From: Palsa-739 sp036512155
Lineage (GTDB): Bacteria; Actinomycetota; Thermoleophilia; Gaiellales; Gaiellaceae
Direction: 5' to 3'
DNA length: 26,652 bases
Assembly: GCA_036512155.1 (NCBI GenBank)
Contig: DATCBD010000052.1
Coordinates: 1 to 26,652 of the forward strand
A program made the translations under genes and the position numbers. Of the stretch, positions 1-6,660 are shown in pieces. The notes beneath the pieces are model-generated. The model did not search any database. It worked only from the letters and a program-made list of their open reading frames with translations, and was not told where the DNA came from. The stretch's first letter is position 1; every line of letters begins with the position of its first letter.

Positions 1-1205
1 AAATGGTTGGCGAGCAGGATGCCGACCGCGATGACGATGACCGGGAGGGCGGTCGCCTGCATGCCGACGGCGAGCCCCTCGATGATGTTCGTCGCGTGAC
101 CGGTCTGCGACGCCGCCGAGATCTTCTTCACGGGATTCCAGCGCGTGCCGGTGTAGTACTCGGTGATGCCGACGAGCAGGGCGGTGATGGCGAGGCCGAT
201 CAACGCCGACCCGTACAGGTGGCCGAACGAGAAGCTCCCGCTCGTACTGAACGCCTTCGTCACCGGGATGAAGATCGCCGCGGAGATCACCGTCGCGACG
301 AGCACGGCGCGGTACAGCGCGTTCATGACGTTGCCGCCGTGGCGCACGCGTGCGAACTGCACGCCGATGATCGAGGCGATGATGGACACGCCGCCGATCG
401 CGAGCGGATAGAGAAACAGGTTCTTGCCCGCGTGCGATGCCGCCCCGGTGATTCCGAGGAGCATCACTGCGACGGCCGTCACCGCGTACGTCTCGAACAG
501 GTCGGCCGCCATGCCGGCGCAGTCGCCGACGTTGTCGCCGACGTTGTCGGCGATGACCGCCGGGTTGCGCGGGTCGTCCTCCGGAATGCCCGCCTCGATC
601 TTGCCGACGAGGTCGGCCCCGACATCCGCGGCCTTCGTGTAGATGCCGCCGCCGAGTCGTGCGAACACGGAGATGAGCGAGCCGCCGAACGCGAGCCCGA
701 CGAGATCGTGGACCGCGGACGCCGAGGAATGGTTGAACACGCGGACGAGGATCCAGTAGTAGCCGGCGACGCCGAGCAGGCCGAGGCCGACGACGAGGAG
801 CCCGGTCACCGAGCCCGCGCGGAACGCGACGTTGAGCGCGGCCGGCAGGCCCGAGCGTGCAGCCTCGGCCGTCCGCACGTTGGAGCGGACCGCGACGTTC
901 ATCCCGATGAACCCGGCCGCGGCCGAGAAGATCGCGCCGATCAGGAAGCCGATCGCAGTCCCCCACCCGAGGGAGTGGTAGAAGCCGAGCAGCAGGAAGG
1001 GGGCAATTGCGACGATCGCGATCGTCGTGTACTGGCGGCGCAGATACGCGCCCGCGCCTTCCTGGATGGCGCGCGCGATCTCCTGCATGCGCTCGTTGCC
1101 CGCGGGACGGCCCAGCAGCCAGCTCGTGAGATAGAGGCCGTAGAGGACCGCGGCGCCTGCGCACAGGAGCGCGAACAGCACTGCGTGATGCATGAACCAG
1201 CTCAT
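1..1205 (-). CDS. hppA: Membrane-bound ion-pumping pyrophosphatase, N-terminal part (runs off left edge)
   Basis: The enzyme hydrolyses pyrophosphate and pumps H+ or Na+ across the cytoplasmic membrane. About 401 residues are visible, out of roughly 650-700 usual for the family, with many hydrophobic helices. The diagnostic pyrophosphate-binding segment DVGADLVGKIE is present, followed by the Asp/Asn-rich stretch NVGDNVGDCAGMAADLFE. The start ATG is preceded by AAGGAG (1218-1223) 12 bases upstream, so the start is well supported. The residue that separates K+-dependent from K+-independent enzymes lies further toward the C-terminus, outside the window, so the subtype and pumped ion cannot be assigned. 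An intrinsic terminator lies immediately upstream of the ribosome-binding site. Family identification is near certain. Confidence 0.96.
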   Translation of the reverse strand, partial: MSWFMHHAVLFALLCAGAAVLYGLYLTSWLLGRPAGNERMQEIARAIQEGAGAYLRRQYTTIAIVAIAPFLLLGFYHSLGWGTAIGFLIGAIFSAAAGFIGMNVAVRSNVRTAEAARSGLPAALNVAFRAGSVTGLLVVGLGLLGVAGYYWILVRVFNHSSASAVHDLVGLAFGGSLISVFARLGGGIYTKAADVGADLVGKIEAGIPEDDPRNPAVIADNVGDNVGDCAGMAADLFETYAVTAVAVMLLGITGAASHAGKNLFLYPLAIGGVSIIASIIGVQFARVRHGGNVMNALYRAVLVATVISAAIFIPVTKAFSTSGSFSFGHLYGSALIGLAITALLVGITEYYTGTRWNPVKKISAASQTGHATNIIEGLAVGMQATALPVIVIAVGILLANH

Positions 1206-1232
1206 CGTGAGAGAGATCTCCTTTTCAGGCGC

Positions 1233-1259
1233 AAAATCAGCGCCGGGGACTCCCGGCGC
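1233..1259 (-). terminator. Intrinsic terminator between transglycosylase and hppA
   Basis: On the minus strand GCGCCGGG, a four-base loop and CCCGGCGC form a perfect 8-bp GC-rich stem (1240-1259). It is followed by CTGATTTT, giving a short U-tract. It lies after the transglycosylase stop and only about 10 bases before the hppA ribosome-binding site, so it could end the upstream unit or act as an attenuator in an hppA leader. Confidence 0.75.
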
Positions 1260-1269
1260 GGGCGGGATC

Positions 1270-1941
1270 CTATCTCACGAGCGGGCGGCGGGCGTAGAAA
1301 ACGAGCAGGGCCGCCGGGTCCCGCCGGATCCTCCCCGCGTAGCGCTCGACAGCGTCCACGTACAGGCTCGAGGGGTTGTAGCGCAGGAGCGCGGCCCGCT
1401 CCGCGGCGGGCGCCCCGGCGGCCCGGAGGAACCGCGCGGCCGCCAAGATGGCCGCTTGCGGGTCGTGGACGTCGCCCCGCCCGTAGCTCGCCCACGTGGC
1501 GGGCATGAACTGCATCGGGCCCTGCGCCCCGTCGACGCTGGACTCGCGCAGGCGGCCGAAGTCGGACTCGACGAAGTTGACCGCGGCCAGGACCTGCCAG
1601 GCGACGCCGCTGCGGAGCTGGGCGTCGGCATAGAGGCTCCGGAGGCGGGCAACCGGGAGCGCCGGCCCGAGGCGGATCGGCGGGCCGGGCTTGTGCGGCG
1701 CGAGGGCCAGGAGGTCGCGGCGCGCGGCGACATCGTCGGCGACGTCTCGCGCGAGCTTGCGCGGCAGCTGCACGAGCACGCCGCGTGCGAGCCTCGGGTC
1801 GCGCGCCATGCGGAGCTCGATGCGCTGCTCCGTTACCGCGGGCTGGACGACCGCCGCCGGCGGCGCGCCCACTCCGTGCCACCGGGCGACGCCACGCTGC
1901 AGCGCGAGGTCGGCGGCGATGAGCGCGGCGGCGACGGTCAA
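1270..1941 (-). CDS. Lytic transglycosylase (SLT domain)
   Basis: A 223-residue protein whose C-terminal half is a goose-lysozyme-like SLT domain that would cleave the peptidoglycan glycan strand. The catalytic Glu is E125 in NFVESDFGRL, followed by the family signature GAQGPMQFMPATW and the late RYNPSSLYVDAV segment. The N-terminus has a weak hydrophobic stretch (residues 2-14) that might be an export signal, but it is not a clear signal peptide. The chosen start is a TTG that overlaps the TGA stop of the upstream ligase gene as TTGA, implying translational coupling. No better ATG or GTG exists before the conserved region. A second, unrelated-looking SLT protein is encoded near the right end of the window. 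The function of the domain is solid; the physiological role is unknown. Confidence 0.85.
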   Translation of the reverse strand: MTVAAALIAADLALQRGVARWHGVGAPPAAVVQPAVTEQRIELRMARDPRLARGVLVQLPRKLARDVADDVAARRDLLALAPHKPGPPIRLGPALPVARLRSLYADAQLRSGVAWQVLAAVNFVESDFGRLRESSVDGAQGPMQFMPATWASYGRGDVHDPQAAILAAARFLRAAGAPAAERAALLRYNPSSLYVDAVERYAGRIRRDPAALLVFYARRPLVR

Positions 1942-3095
1942 CCGGCGATGCGCTCGCCGGCGGCGACCTGCTCGGCGAAGATCTGCTCCATCGTCGCGCC
2001 TTCGGCGTGCCGCGCGATCTGGCGCTCGGCGGCGTTGCGCTCGGGGATCGCGAGCCACAGCGTCGCTCCGAGCTCGTCCGCCACGGGCCGCACCCAGTCG
2101 AGCAGCTGCTCGAGCCGCGCACGCGCCGGGACGGGCTCCCCCCGCTCCAGGTCGATCAGCTCGCCGGAGAGGCCCCAGCGAATTGCGCGCCAGAGGTTCT
2201 CCTCCAGCAGTCTGTTCGGCCAGGACGGGAGCGGCTCGCCTTCGTCGAGCGCGCGCGCGATGCGCGCGGCGAGCGAATAACAGAGCGCCGAGAGCGAGCG
2301 GGCTTCGCCGAGCTCGGGCTGCGCGTCGCAGATCCGGATCTCGACCGTCGGGAACGCGAGGTGCGGACGCACGCTCCACCAGATCTGCGTGTGCTCGGTG
2401 ACCGAGCCGGTCGCGTACAGGAATCGGATGTACGACTCCCACTCCTCCCAGTCGGCGAAGGCGTCCGGGATGCCGCAGCGCGGGAACATGCGCGTGAAGA
2501 TCTCCGTGCGCGCGGAGTGCAGGTGCGTGAACACGCCTTCGACGAACGGCGAGCTCGACGAGAGCGCGAGCAGCTCGGGCAGGTAGTTGCGCAGGGCGCT
2601 GGCCACCTGCACGGCGCGATCGGGCCCGTTGATGCCGACGTGGACGTGGAGGCCGAAGGTGTTGTTGCGCCACACGACGTAGCGGAGGAGCTCGTCGTTG
2701 CGGCGGTAGTGCGGCGTGTCGATGATGCGCTGCTCCTGCCACGGGCTCCACGGATGCGTCCCGGTGGACGAGAGCCCGATGCCGAGGGACTCGACGAGGC
2801 CGCGCAGCTGGACGCGCCGCTCGCCGATCTTCTCCGCAGCATCGGCGAACGTGTCACAGCGGCCCGTGCGCACCTCGACCTCGGAGGCGATCAGCTCTCC
2901 GACGAGGTGCGGCTCGAGGTCGGTGCCCTGCGCGCCGTCCCGGACGTCCTCGAAGCGGTTGACGAGGTCGAGCGTGGCCGGATCGAGCAGCGCGAACTCC
3001 TCCTCGACCGCGACCGTGAAGTCGGGAACAGCCTCGAATGCGGCCCTGGAGGTCGCGAGGAGCTCCTCGTACCCGACCTTCTGCTCGTCGCCCAC
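1938..3095 (-). CDS. YbdK-type carboxylate-amine ligase (glutamate-cysteine ligase 2 family)
   Basis: About 385 residues with the GCS2 fold markers. There is an N-terminal VAVEEEFALLDP that supplies acidic metal ligands, then TGTHPWSPW, the LHVHVGI segment and VEIRICDAQP. Members of this family couple glutamate (or another carboxylate) to an amine with ATP. Some act as weak gamma-glutamylcysteine synthetases or in ergothioneine synthesis, so the exact substrate here is unknown. I take the GTG start rather than a TTG ten codons upstream, because that TTG falls inside a hairpin and the GTG has TAACCT seven bases before it, as in a leaderless message. The gene overlaps the transglycosylase start by four bases. 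Neighbouring glutaredoxin and Rex genes suggest a thiol/redox context, which is inference. Confidence 0.85.
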   Translation of the reverse strand: MGDEQKVGYEELLATSRAAFEAVPDFTVAVEEEFALLDPATLDLVNRFEDVRDGAQGTDLEPHLVGELIASEVEVRTGRCDTFADAAEKIGERRVQLRGLVESLGIGLSSTGTHPWSPWQEQRIIDTPHYRRNDELLRYVVWRNNTFGLHVHVGINGPDRAVQVASALRNYLPELLALSSSSPFVEGVFTHLHSARTEIFTRMFPRCGIPDAFADWEEWESYIRFLYATGSVTEHTQIWWSVRPHLAFPTVEIRICDAQPELGEARSLSALCYSLAARIARALDEGEPLPSWPNRLLEENLWRAIRWGLSGELIDLERGEPVPARARLEQLLDWVRPVADELGATLWLAIPERNAAERQIARHAEGATMEQIFAEQVAAGERIAG

Positions 3096-3102
3096 TACAA
3101 AA

Positions 3103-3108
3103 AGGTTA
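3103..3108 (-). promoter_or_regulatory. Candidate -10 element (TAACCT) for a leaderless ligase message
   Basis: TAACCT sits exactly seven bases before the GTG of the ligase gene, and no Shine-Dalgarno sequence is visible there. No convincing -35 element is seen. Support comes mainly from the same spacing at many other starts in this window. Confidence 0.45.
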
Positions 3109-3111
3109 GTC

Positions 3112-3150
3112 GGTCGCCCCGGCAAAGCCGGGCCGACCTCTTATGGTCGG
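3112..3150 (-). terminator. Pair of overlapping hairpins after the glycosyltransferase gene
   Basis: Two stems compete for the same strand. CCGACC(3133-3138) can pair with GGTCGG(3145-3150) across six bases. Alternatively CGACC(3134-3138) and GCCGGG(3127-3132) pair with GGTCG(3112-3116) and CCCGGC(3118-3123) around an AAA loop, with one mismatch. On the minus strand the inner hairpin is followed, after 8 bases, by TTTTT. This fits a weak intrinsic terminator for the upstream glycosyltransferase unit; the distance to the T-run is longer than ideal. Confidence 0.5.
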
Positions 3151-3165
3151 CATCGCAAGCGACGC

Positions 3166-4404
3166 CTAAGCGGCGAACGGCTCTAGGAGTTGCTCGGCGA
3201 TCGCGGTCCAGCTCCACTTGCGCTCGACCGCCCGGCGGGCGGCGGCTCCGACCGCCCTCCGCTCCGCGTCCGGGAGCGCGAAGAGCTCGCGCAGACGCTC
3301 GCGGAGAACGTCGGCGTCGCCGGTCGGGAAGGACGTCAGGTGCGACAGCTCGGGCGGATAGTCCGCCCCGACGCCGGCCGCGATCTCAGCGAGGCCGGAG
3401 TGGGCGGCGACGACGGGCGGCACTCCCGCGGCTGCCGCCTCGGCCGCGACCATGCCGAACGCCTCCGGGAAGATCGACGGCACGACGGCGACATCGCAGA
3501 GCGGGAGCAGGTGGACGAGATGGCGGTGCTCGAGCGCGCCGGTGAAGATCGTTCCCGGTGGCGCGATCGACTCGAGCGTCGCGCGGTAGTCGCCGAAGCC
3601 GACGACGACGGCGCGGACGTCGAGGCCGCGCAACGCCTCGAAGAGCACCTGCACGCCCTTGTTCTCGATCAGCTTGCCGACGTAGACGACCGTGGGCTCG
3701 TCGCGCGCGAACGCGTGCTCGAAGCGCGCCGCGTTGCCGGGATCGGGATGGCGCTCGTCGCCGTCCTGCGGATCGAGCTCGGACTCCGCGATCAGGCCGG
3801 CAAACGCGCGCAGCCGGTCCTCGGGCGTGAACTCGTCCACGTCGACGCCCGGCGGAACCTCGTACACGCGGTCGACGTGGCCGACGACGTCCTCGAGCAC
3901 GGCGCGGATGTGCGCCGAGCCGACGAAGACCGCTTCCGCGCTAGCGAGCGCCTCCGCTCCCCAGCGCGCCAGCTCCGGTCGTCCTCGCATCGAGTACTCG
4001 AGCTCGGAGCCGTGCGCCTTCACCGCATAGCGTCCGCCCACAGCGGCAGCGACTGCTCCGCCCAGGAGCACGTGATTGGCGAAGATCAGGTCGGCGGGAA
4101 GAAGCTCCCGTAAGGCGGCCGCGTTCGCCTCGACATAGCGGTCGCGCTCCTGGACCGTGAAGTCCTGCAGCAGCCGCGCCTCGAGGCCCTCGTACCGGTC
4201 GAGCACGAACACGGGCAGCAGGCCGTCGGGCAGGTCGGGCACGACGATGCGCGCGCCGCCGACGTCGTAGCGCTTCGGGTGCCGCTCCTGGCACACGATC
4301 GTGACGTCGTGCCCGGCGTTACTCCACTCGCGCGCGAGCGCCCGCGTGTACACATTCGAGCCCGTACCTCCCAGGAGGTACCCGTGCCAGATGAGGATCT
4401 TCAG
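3166..4404 (-). CDS. Glycosyltransferase family 4 (GT-B fold)
   Basis: A 412-residue retaining GT-B enzyme that would transfer a sugar from a nucleotide-sugar donor to an unknown acceptor. The N-terminal Rossmann domain starts LKILIWHGYLLGGTGSN with the glycine-rich acceptor loop at residues 12-17. The C-terminal donor domain has YVGKLIENKG (about 241-250), and the catalytic/donor-binding EX7E motif is E314...E322 in PEAFGMVAAEA. Residues of about 203-235 form a charged insert before the second domain. No ATG, GTG or TTG lies at the natural N-terminus: the only position giving an intact first beta strand is a CTG overlapping the Rex stop as CTGA. The next in-frame GTG would delete the GGTGSN loop. 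Acceptor and product are unknown. Confidence 0.85.
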   Translation of the reverse strand: MKILIWHGYLLGGTGSNVYTRALAREWSNAGHDVTIVCQERHPKRYDVGGARIVVPDLPDGLLPVFVLDRYEGLEARLLQDFTVQERDRYVEANAAALRELLPADLIFANHVLLGGAVAAAVGGRYAVKAHGSELEYSMRGRPELARWGAEALASAEAVFVGSAHIRAVLEDVVGHVDRVYEVPPGVDVDEFTPEDRLRAFAGLIAESELDPQDGDERHPDPGNAARFEHAFARDEPTVVYVGKLIENKGVQVLFEALRGLDVRAVVVGFGDYRATLESIAPPGTIFTGALEHRHLVHLLPLCDVAVVPSIFPEAFGMVAAEAAAAGVPPVVAAHSGLAEIAAGVGADYPPELSHLTSFPTGDADVLRERLRELFALPDAERRAVGAAARRAVERKWSWTAIAEQLLEPFAA

Positions 4405-5021
4405 GTCAGGTGGAAGTACAGCGCGTAGAGGAGCTCCACCGCCGGATTGGACGTGTGCACTGTCACGTCCGCCGGCGTCTCGAGCAGCGCTTCCGAGTAG
4501 TTGAAGATGATCTTCACGCCCGACGCGACGAGGTCGTCGGCTGCCCGCTGCGCGCCCGCTGCGGGAACGGCGAGCACGCCCACGATGATGTTTTTGTCGC
4601 GGACGCTTTCGCGCAGCCGACCGTACTCGCTGACGGTCACGTGGCCGATCGGCCGGCCGAGCTTCTCCGGGTCGGTGTCGAAGACGGCGGCGATGTTGAT
4701 GCCGTGCTCGGCGAAGATCGGCGAGCTCGCGATCGCCTGGCCCAGGCGGCCCGCGCCGATCAGCGCGATGTTGTGCTGCCCCTGGGTGCGGAGGATCTTG
4801 CGGATCTCGCCGAGCAGCGAGTCGATGTTGTAGCCGACTCCGCGCTTGCCGAACTTCCCGAACGCGGACAGGTCGCGGCGGATCTGCGTCGCGTTGATGT
4901 TCGTGTACTCCGCGATCTCCTGCGAGGAGATCCGCACCTTGCCCATCTTCCGCGCCTGCGTCAGTACCTGGAGGTACCGCGACAGGCGAGCGGCGACGCC
5001 TACCGTCAGGCGATCCGCCAC
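4401..5021 (-). CDS. rex: Redox-sensing transcriptional repressor Rex
   Basis: A 206-residue dimeric repressor that senses the NADH/NAD+ ratio and releases DNA when NADH is high. The N-terminal winged helix (residues 8-60) carries the conserved SSQEIAEYTNINATQIRRDL recognition region and FGKRGVGY. The Rossmann domain has GAGRLG at 89-94. The C-terminus NPAVELLYALYFHL is the domain-swapped helix. The GTG start has a strong GAGGAGG (5026-5032) four bases upstream. It is the first gene after a hairpin and overlaps the glycosyltransferase by four bases. In many actinobacteria rex heads a hemA or NADH-dehydrogenase unit; here the partner is a glycosyltransferase. No clear consensus Rex operator was found next to it. 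Confidence 0.95.
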   Translation of the reverse strand: MADRLTVGVAARLSRYLQVLTQARKMGKVRISSQEIAEYTNINATQIRRDLSAFGKFGKRGVGYNIDSLLGEIRKILRTQGQHNIALIGAGRLGQAIASSPIFAEHGINIAAVFDTDPEKLGRPIGHVTVSEYGRLRESVRDKNIIVGVLAVPAAGAQRAADDLVASGVKIIFNYSEALLETPADVTVHTSNPAVELLYALYFHLT

Positions 5022-5041
5022 GCCACCTCCTCGGACGAAGC

Positions 5042-5068
5042 TTGTAACAGCGGAAGGTGTTGTACCAG
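5042..5068. repeat. Tandem 9-mer TTGTA[A/C]CAG upstream of rex
   Basis: TTGTAACAG (5042-5050) and TTGTACCAG (5060-5068) are direct repeats with start-to-start distance 18, close to two helical turns, in the 53-base gap in front of rex. They might be a protein-binding site; nothing else supports this. Confidence 0.4.
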
Positions 5069-5085
5069 GCCGGACTACCGGCCTG
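5066..5085 (-). other. Perfect hairpin with the glutaredoxin stop codon in its loop
   Basis: CAGGCCGG-ACTA-CCGGCCTG is a perfect 8-bp stem with a four-base loop. On the minus strand the loop reads TAGT and contains the TAG stop of the glutaredoxin. No T-run follows, so it is not a classical intrinsic terminator. It may stabilise or process the message between glutaredoxin and rex. Confidence 0.7.
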
Positions 5086-5320
5086 CTTGTGCAACCGCCC
5101 GCCGGAACGCGTCCGGCAGCACGTGGTACGTGAAGCGCCGACGGCCGTCGATCTCGACCACTGGCAGCCATTCCCGGTATTCGGTCTCGAGGGCGGGATC
5201 GCCGGTGATGTCGATCTCGCGCAGGTCGAAGCCGAGCTCCTGATGGAGCTCCGCAACGACGCCGCGGGCCTTCTCGCACAGATGGCAGCCCGCGGCGTGG
5301 TAGACGACGACCTCGGCTAT
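5075..5320 (-). CDS. Glutaredoxin-like protein (CxxC, DUF836 type), apparent ATA start
   Basis: An 81-residue thioredoxin-fold protein beginning with IAEVVVYHAAGCHLCEKA. The redox pair C12-x-x-C15 follows the first beta strand, and the cis-proline segment is WLPVVEIDGRR near residue 52. The size is normal for this small family, so the protein looks complete. Yet no ATG, GTG or TTG exists at or upstream of the first strand in this frame. The only junction that makes sense is an ATA overlapping the TAG stop of the glutamate dehydrogenase gene as ATAG. Translation may depend on ribosomes terminating on the preceding gene. Automated annotation may miss or truncate this gene. Likely role: cytosolic disulfide or thiol reduction next to rex; the substrate is unknown. 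Confidence 0.75.
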   Translation of the reverse strand: MAEVVVYHAAGCHLCEKARGVVAELHQELGFDLREIDITGDPALETEYREWLPVVEIDGRRRFTYHVLPDAFRRAVAQAGR

Positions 5321-6591
5321 GGGTAGATCCCGCGCGTGACGGTCGCTTCGGCGACGCGCTGGACGGCGAGGCCGTACGCCGCGACGCGCATCGGCATGTC
5401 GCGCTTGTGCGCGGTCTCCCAGGTCTCGTCGAACGCGCGGCTGACGATGTCGTTCAGCTTCGCGTTCACCTCAACTTCCTTCCAGAAGTACTCCTGGAGG
5501 CCCTGAACCCACTCGAAGTAGGAGACGACGACGCCGCCCGCGTTCGCGAGCACGTCGGGAAGGATGAGGACACCCTTGTCCTCGAGGATCGCATCTGCAG
5601 ACGGGGTGACGGGGCCGTTCGCACCCTCGCAGATGATCGACGCCTTCACCTGGTCCGCGTTGCGCTCCGTGATCACCTGCTCGAGGGCGCACGGCGCGAG
5701 CACGTCGACGTCCAGCAGGAGAAGCTCCTCGTTCGTGATCTGCTCCGCATCGCGCAAGCCGGCGAGCGTGTGGTTCTCGCGTTTGTGTGCGAACGCGGCC
5801 GGCACGTCGATGCCCTTCGGGTTGTGCAGCGCGACGGTCGAGTCGGAGATGGCGACGACGATCGCTCCTTCCTCGTGCAGGAACTTCGCGAGGAAGCTGC
5901 CGACGTTGCCGAAGCCCTGAACGGCGACGCGCATTCCGGCAAGCGCCTGGTCGCGCTTCGCGACCGCGTCGCGGATGCAGTACAGCCCGCCGCGCGCTGT
6001 CGCCTCTTCGCGGCCGAGCGACCCGCCGATCGTCAGCGGCTTGCCGGTGACGACGCCGAGCACCGAGTGACCCTTGTTCATCGAGTACGTGTCGAAGATC
6101 CACGCCATCACCGAACCGTCCGTGCCGACGTCCGGCGCCGGGATGTCCTTCTCCGGGCCGATCTCGTTGATGATCTCGCTCGTGTAGCGACGTGTAAGCC
6201 GTTCGAGCTCGGAGCGCGAGAGGCGCTTCGGATCGCACACGACGCCGCCCTTCGCGCCGCCGAAGGGAATGCCCATCAGCGCGCACTTCCACGTCATCCA
6301 CATCGCGAGCGACTTGACCTCGTCGAGCGTGACGTCGGGGTGGTAGCGGATGCCGCCCTTGGACGGGCCACGCGCGACGTTGTGCGTGACACGATAGCCC
6401 TTGAAGACTTCGGTGTGGCCGTCGTCCATCGAGACGGGGACGGAGACCTCGACCGCCTTTTTGCACGCGCCGAGCACGGCGACGAGGTTCGGGTCGATGT
6501 CGAACGCTTCCGCGACCCGGCGAAGCTGGTTGCGGGCGATCTCAAATGGGTTCTCGCGGAGGTGGGTGGCCCCGGCCTCGACTGCTGTCAC
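5317..6591 (-). CDS. gdhA: Glutamate dehydrogenase (Glu/Leu/Phe/Val dehydrogenase family)
   Basis: A 424-residue enzyme interconverting glutamate with 2-oxoglutarate and ammonium using NAD(P). K78 (RGPSKGG), K102 (TWKCA) and K114 (FGGAKGG) have the 24- and 12-residue spacing of the substrate and catalytic lysines of hexameric glutamate dehydrogenases. The nucleotide-binding motif is VQGFGNVGS. APDVGTDG and CEGANGP are also conserved. The GTG start has AAGGAG (6598-6603) six bases upstream, and a promoter with TATACT lies in front. The end overlaps the glutaredoxin. Cofactor preference (NAD or NADP) is not safely readable by eye. The symbol reflects family level only. Confidence 0.93.
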   Translation of the reverse strand: MTAVEAGATHLRENPFEIARNQLRRVAEAFDIDPNLVAVLGACKKAVEVSVPVSMDDGHTEVFKGYRVTHNVARGPSKGGIRYHPDVTLDEVKSLAMWMTWKCALMGIPFGGAKGGVVCDPKRLSRSELERLTRRYTSEIINEIGPEKDIPAPDVGTDGSVMAWIFDTYSMNKGHSVLGVVTGKPLTIGGSLGREEATARGGLYCIRDAVAKRDQALAGMRVAVQGFGNVGSFLAKFLHEEGAIVVAISDSTVALHNPKGIDVPAAFAHKRENHTLAGLRDAEQITNEELLLLDVDVLAPCALEQVITERNADQVKASIICEGANGPVTPSADAILEDKGVLILPDVLANAGGVVVSYFEWVQGLQEYFWKEVEVNAKLNDIVSRAFDETWETAHKRDMPMRVAAYGLAVQRVAEATVTRGIYP

Positions 6592-6623
6592 GGTCTGCTC
6601 CTTGTCCGAATGTTCCGGAGGAC

Positions 6624-6660
6624 CTCGGATCCGAGTATATGACCGCTCATCGGAGGGCAA
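6624..6660 (-). promoter_or_regulatory. Glutamate dehydrogenase promoter with a 12-bp palindrome over the start point
   Basis: On the minus strand TATACT (6634-6639) is a near-perfect -10 element, with TTGCCC (6655-6660) 15 bases upstream as a poor -35. The perfect palindrome CTCGGATCCGAG (6624-6635) overlaps the end of the -10 and the expected transcription start, an operator-like position. The -35 overlaps the end of the upstream protease gene. Confidence 0.6.

Noticed and set aside
3..1508. Long open frame on the plus strand opposite the pyrophosphatase gene
   Set aside because: Composition is Arg/Asp/Glu-rich without any fold, and it is antisense to an unmistakable hppA; high GC leaves few stops in such frames.
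3096..3125. TTG start ten codons upstream for the ligase gene
   Set aside because: The codon falls in the hairpin, has no ribosome-binding site, and the added residues do not look like family sequence.
5022..5100. Possible Rex operator near rex (TTGTGCAA, TTGTAACAG)
   Set aside because: Neither sequence forms the inverted TTGTGAA-N4-TTCACAA pattern; only direct repeats are present.
5407..6642. 411-codon plus-strand open frame opposite the glutamate dehydrogenase gene
   Set aside because: Low-complexity charged translation, no motif; a shadow of the real gene. The same holds for the long frames opposite the protease, uvrA (17806-19320), uvrB (22167-24200) and rpsA.
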